Position numbers and translations under genes: made by a program. Below the pieces are notes generated by a model that ran no database searches, had not been told where the DNA came from, and worked only from the letters and a program-made list of their open reading frames with translations. Shown one piece after another: positions 59,299 through 64,000 of a stretch of DNA of 64,000 nucleotides; the first letter of the stretch is position 1; the number at the start of each line of letters is the position of its first letter. Source of the DNA: Trichoplax sp. H2 (taxonomy: Eukaryota > Placozoa > Uniplacotomia > Trichoplacea). The stretch lies in assembly GCA_003344405.1 (NCBI GenBank), contig NOWV01000015.1, positions 124,001 to 188,000 on the forward strand. The letters are read 5' to 3'.

Positions 59299-61271
59299 AT
59301 GTCAATCAGTAACTCATCTACGATCGCTACTACTATGAAAGGAAACCAAACTGGTAAGTTAGCATTGCCTTGCAACGGCAAACTTTTGAGTTTTTCTTTG
59401 AGTAATGTCGTAGGCAAGTATAGCATCAAATTTGTCTTACTGTATATTCAGTTGGCGAACAATTCGATTGATGAGCTACAGCATGTAACTTTTTAACATT
59501 ATCATGCTCCTATCGCTATATTTATTTTAGGAAGAGTAGATCATGATTGGTAATACTTTCCCCATGTTCTTCGTGATCGTTAAGTTTACAATCAATCGCA
59601 CAGTAAACAGTAAATAATATCCAGATTCTATATTAGCAGCATATTATTACTCAAGCACTTGCTACCACAGATAGGGTAATATCGAATCCAACTGAACAAA
59701 AAACTGAAAAATTGATGTGTTTAATCTTTAATGATGATAATGATTTCCTGGAGAAAATTTTGTTGTTTTATTTTCTATGAACGTCCTAGATTTTTATTTT
59801 ATTGCTGTGTGCATGAAGTTCATCATTCTCACAATTTCTCCTAACCATAAAATAGTTATTAGTTGCTCTTGTAAAATCTAAACATTTTATTTTTATATCG
59901 TTCATCGGGAGATAGTAGCGTTGTGACAGTAGAACATATCAGGATAGTATTAGTAGATAGATTAAAGAGGCACTTCTTTTTTATTCATTTAATCTTACTG
60001 ACTCCTTGAACATGTCTGATGCATTACTAAAATCCTTTATTGGGTGCAAGAAATGACTCTGTAATCATTTTGCATCGTCTTGTTTGCTACCAGATGATAT
60101 CGATATAACGTAATACTGCATACGTCAACTATATTACATGATTAGTGGTCCATATAAACTTTTGGTGATAAACTGAAAGTAATCGTAGCGCATAAAGCTA
60201 CGATAAATAAAGTGAACCAAATGGACTAGAGTTTCAATACAAGGTCCTAATCAATTTCTCCATTCTCTAGAGGTTATTTTAGGAACAGAATACATCATCA
60301 GCGGACTATTAACCTTGTTTACCAACGGAGCATTGTTGATGTTCATCTTGGCTAATAAGAAACTAAAGACGTCTAAACTCATTATAATTTGTAGCACATT
60401 GATTGCTGGCATACTCTTCGCTAGTTGCTACATTTTGCCTCGTTTTACGCTTTTACTTAAGAATGGACAATCTGAATGGCCTCAAGACTATCGTTGTGGA
60501 TTGATATCGCGCCTTGGATTAGCCATTTTTTTCTGTTTAAATATTCATTTGATCATGAGAATTATGGAAATGTATATCCAAATTTGTCATCCATTCCAAT
60601 CGCAACATGTATTAACCAGTAGAAACATAACACTAGCGATATCATTGGTTTGGCTAATTACATTGTCTATACCGGCTGGATTTCAGATTTACTTTGAAAC
60701 AAGTGTTAACATAACATCACTTCAGGACAAAAGCGAGTGTCACAGACTGTCTAATAATATTCTCATTACATTTAGTATAATTCTAGCTGGATTTTCTGCA
60801 ATTATACTAATCATATGCTCAACAACTTATGCTAGAATTTTATGCATTGCTAAATCAAGCCGAAAAAGGCTACGGCACTTAAGTACCAGAACTAGTTCCA
60901 CCACCGATAGCTGTATTACATGCCAGGATAGTAATCAGGAAAATTCTAAAAGGAACTCTAAAATAGGGGGGAAATTGGGAAAGATGGATAAAAGTTTAAC
61001 GCAAACATTAATTCTTTTTATATTTTATTTATTAGCAATTATGCCATTTTTAGTCTTGGTTCTGTATACGCAACTGTATTACAATGCTTTTGTACTTCGT
61101 CGTTGGCCTAGAAATTTAATCTTATTATTTCGCTATTGTCAGTATGTGGCTTTTCTATTTCCAGCCTTTCAGCCGATACTTTTTATGTTCTTTACGGCCG
61201 ATATTAGAAAAGCTGTTTTCTCTAGATTACGTTGCCAGCGTAAGGAAACACGGTCTCCATCTTGTGTATAA
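59299..61271 (+). CDS. rhodopsin-like (class A) orphan GPCR
   Basis: Two exons, 59299-59353 and 60271-61271, phase 1 at the join, 351 residues. The short extracellular N-terminus has N-glycosylation sites (NSS, NQT). Seven hydrophobic segments follow: TM1 around GLLTLFTNGALLMFIL, TM2 IIICSTLIAGILFASC, TM3 LGLAIFFCLNIHLIMRI, TM4 ITLAISLVWLITLSIPAG, TM5 ITFSIILAGFSAIILIIC, TM6 LILFIFYLLAIMPFLVLVL, TM7 VAFLFPAFQPILFMFF. Cys residues at the start of TM3 (YRCGL) and in the second extracellular loop (SECHR) can form the class A disulphide. The end of TM3 reads MEMYIQICHP, so the D/E-R-Y motif has lost its arginine, and NPxxY is QPILF. The third intracellular loop is basic and Ser/Thr-rich. The ligand is unknown; placozoans have large lineage-specific GPCR expansions, which fits an orphan. 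Confidence 0.85.
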
Positions 61272-64000
61272 ATTGGTTTCATTTTGTGGTTACTCCAGAC
61301 AAGTAAAGCAAATATCAAAACATCCATTCTTCTAGAGTTATTGGTCTATACAATATTGGTCGGCGTTGTTTCTTGTTAATTAGAAATTAAGAAACAGAGA
61401 TCGAAATGTTTTTTCAACTGCAGGTGACGGTTCTCAATTTAGATGCTAATGCTTTATTTTTCATAACTTGGTTCATGCTGATGTGGTACTCTATGCAACA
61501 AATCATCAATTTATTTTTAAGTATCGTACTTAATCAATATTACTATGAAATTAAATTCATTTGCTATCTTTGATATACATCAACGACATTAGCCTTTTCA
61601 TAGTTGAATATGGTAAGAAATAGATTAAAATAAGCCTGCATACTTCTCCGACTAGCGGTGATCTAATATCACGTTATATGATGCATATCAACACACAATC
61701 TTGATTATATTTAAGCAGTAATAACAAAATTTAATTTATTATGATATATTGCAGATTATTAGATTCATCAGTTACTATCAGTCAATAACTTTGGCTTTGA
61801 AATTGTCGAAAATTGTGACTACAGAAGTGAACTCTAATTTTATATTTTAATGTACAAAGATTACCGCATTTGTACTGACAGAAAGGAGGAAGACATTATA
61901 TTCCTAACACAAATCTATAATTAGTACGTATTTGAAATATTTAATTAACTGTGCTAACGGAATAGCTAATATCGAAGTGAGAATTTAATGTAATAAGATA
62001 CAAGCTTTATGATAAAGATTATAAGTTATACAAATTGATACACTGTATATAGCAAATATATGCTAATTTTATGCGGGAATATTTATTCTAAATAATGATC
62101 AAACCTTTTCGTTATCTCGTCTGTACTAGTAATTTCATAACATTATGTTCAACTGTACGCGATATAATTGATAACCTTAAATATTAAGAAAGGGAATTCT
62201 ACTCATCTTGGTAAGAGAAAATAAAGGAAAGTAAAGTAATGCAATGAATATTTCCATGTTAGTAGCAGCAAAACTTTATATTACTATTCTAATAATCTAA
62301 TTTTAATCTGAAGCACTGCCTTCTTCCACAATTATCGTACTTTTTATATATATACTGCATGAAATCGGTTTCAGTGTATCGAATTAAAATCGATGTTTCA
62401 GCTTCCATTACATCATACAGCGGTAGTAACCTTATTTAGTGAAGTTTAAATAAAGCATCGCAATCAATTCAAAATGTTAAATTGATTGAAGGTATGAGAC
62501 AATACGATTCTATTAGGTCAATTTGAAAAGATAATTAATTAAACTTGTATTGCTATATTTTAAGAAAAAACGAATCATGCTTGTTTTTATCTCTGAAGAG
62601 TTTCATCTATAGTTCATTATACATCAAAAGGCAAAAGTTAGTACATATTTGTAGATATCAACGAATTAAAATAAATTTATAACATTCAGGAAAGTAGATA
62701 GTTTGACCAGAATACTTCTTTCTTCAAGATCATGTTTTAGTTGTGAATCATATGCACCGTGATAGCTATGGCAGTATACCCTGGCATTATCATATTAATA
62801 ATACTGATTGATTAGAAAGAGACCTATTGAATATTTTAAAATTTGCAGGATCTCATGGTAGGGATATCTTTATTATAAAAGTCTTGCAGAGAATGAATTT
62901 GTTATGGCAAAAGCTTGAGTAACTTCCAAAATCCCTTAATGATTACAGATGCCTGCAACAAGAATACCACAGTAAAATATTGTGAACAACACTTATGTAG
63001 ACTAGAAACGGCATCATATATCATGTCATACTCGATCAAATCCATATCAATAGCAAATTAATAAATAAAATTATAACCATGATGTAGTGTAGTTATGCAA
63101 GATTAAAATTGACTAACCATGCCATCATTTATCTTGAAATACTTGATCCAGTATATATCAGCAGCAAATTAATAAAGTTATATTATACCCATGATTTAGA
63201 AAAGTATAGTAGGCATGTGCCATTGTTAGTATATAAAGACACGAAACAATATATTATTAATAACATTAAATTGTTCAGTCATTGTAATTAGCTAAAATTG
63301 TAGTAAAACAGCATTATTTATTATGTTATGATCGATGATGAACATACCAGTAGCAAATTAATAAAGGAGAATTATAGCATGATTCAATATAATAAAGTAA
63401 GACACGTGCCATTACCAACGTAATAGATGCGCAAAATAATGTATTATTAATAGTTTTAAAATTTCCAGGTACTGTAATTAGCCAAAACTGTAGTAAAATA
63501 GCCTCATTAGAAATTTAGCAACTCCGTTCAGTTAGAGAAATATGACAAATAAATTCTACTGACGCCAGAAACACATTTGCTGTAGCGTAATTCTGTTCAA
63601 CTTTACCACATAAAAAAATATTGTGTTCGTATTTTAGGCCGATAATGGCTGTTTGAAGTCTAATATTGAAGGATCATACTATAACAATATCTATTTTTTA
63701 GCAAGTATCTGCATGCAATACGGATATAAATAATTGAGGTATAACATTATTTTCCTATTCATCCAGCTCCTGCCACTGCATTGTGATAGGAAGACTTACA
63801 CATTATTTTATGTGTGTGTATAACATAACCGTTATTACCAGAAATGAACAATGTAACAAAGTAATACTAAAGTTTTACCTAAAATATTTATTCTATACTT
63901 AACTAGCCTTCATAAACACCAAGCGGTAATTTCCATTAAATTAGAAATTTTAATTTTTATTACCATTCGAATCAATAGCAAACGGTATCAAATAGATTAA
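61272..64000. other. AT-rich 3' flank of the GPCR to window end
   Basis: No gene recognised; dense stop codons in all frames. A degenerate repeat occurs near 63 kb. Genes extending past the window edge cannot be judged. Confidence 0.5.
62985..63500. repeat. degenerate tandem repeat, 110-190 bp spacing
   Basis: AGCAAATTAATAAA recurs at about 63053, 63164 and 63353. The last two copies are embedded in longer matching context: GTGCCATT, TATTATTAATA, a GTAATTAGC-AAA segment and TGTAGTAAAA. A 189-base period fits these two best. Confidence 0.7.

Noticed and set aside
1-64000. tRNA, rRNA, CRISPR or operon-like structures
   Set aside because: No B-box-like GGTTCGA context with a cloverleaf, no rRNA sequence and no regularly spaced palindromic short repeats with unique spacers were seen; the genome is clearly eukaryotic.

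Overview
The window looks like nuclear DNA of an early-branching animal: AT-rich, genes broken by short GT-AG introns, and metazoan-type genes (sideroflexin-5, SMC5/6 subunit NSE4, LYAR, TACC, a rhodopsin-like GPCR). A placozoan (Trichoplax-like) genome is my best guess. That is inference from composition, intron size and gene content, not a species match. Intron-exon models were built by reading splice sites, phases and family signatures by eye. In every multi-exon model the intron phases agree from exon to exon.

Layout. 1-5.8 kb: no convincing gene, a degenerate ~165 bp tandem array. 5.8-9.8 kb (+): a large disordered Ser/Lys-rich protein of unknown function with three C-terminal RRxSLFD repeats. 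9.8-12 kb: no certain gene; a short secreted/anchored-peptide ORF and a foldback inverted repeat. 12.0-15.1 kb (+): complete 14-exon SFXN5. 15.4-18.6 kb (-): complete NSE4, convergent with SFXN5 and with facing poly(A) signals. 18.4-19.75 kb: a ~0.65 kb duplication across a 20-N gap that repeats NSE4 exon 1, probably an assembly artefact. 20.9-21.9 kb (+): a small three-exon gene, probably ciliary. 24.6-26.6 kb (-): complete LYAR. 28.3-39.5 kb (+): an 18-exon TACC gene whose 4.8 kb first intron is packed with TACTGTAC palindromes and a triplicated ~300 bp unit.

41.0-43.7 and 46.8-48.8 kb (+): two single-exon paralogues, the most striking content. Each encodes a signal peptide ending exactly before a histidine, then a domain with features of a copper histidine-brace lytic polysaccharide monooxygenase (LPMO), two EGF-like modules, two or three DOMON domains (haem-binding residues visible in the last ones) and a C-terminal GPI-type tail. 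A likely redox domain and a candidate LPMO sit in one cell-surface polypeptide, which recalls the partnership of fungal cellobiose dehydrogenase cytochrome with LPMOs. Degenerate tandem arrays lie between and downstream of the pair.

48.8-59.3 kb is a gene-poor stretch with repeat arrays and a few orphan open segments. 59.3-61.3 kb (+) is a two-exon rhodopsin-like GPCR. The rest is AT-rich, with one more repeat array near 63 kb. The genes are not a functional cluster apart from the tandem DOMON pair; the others are unlinked housekeeping, cell-division, ciliary and receptor functions.
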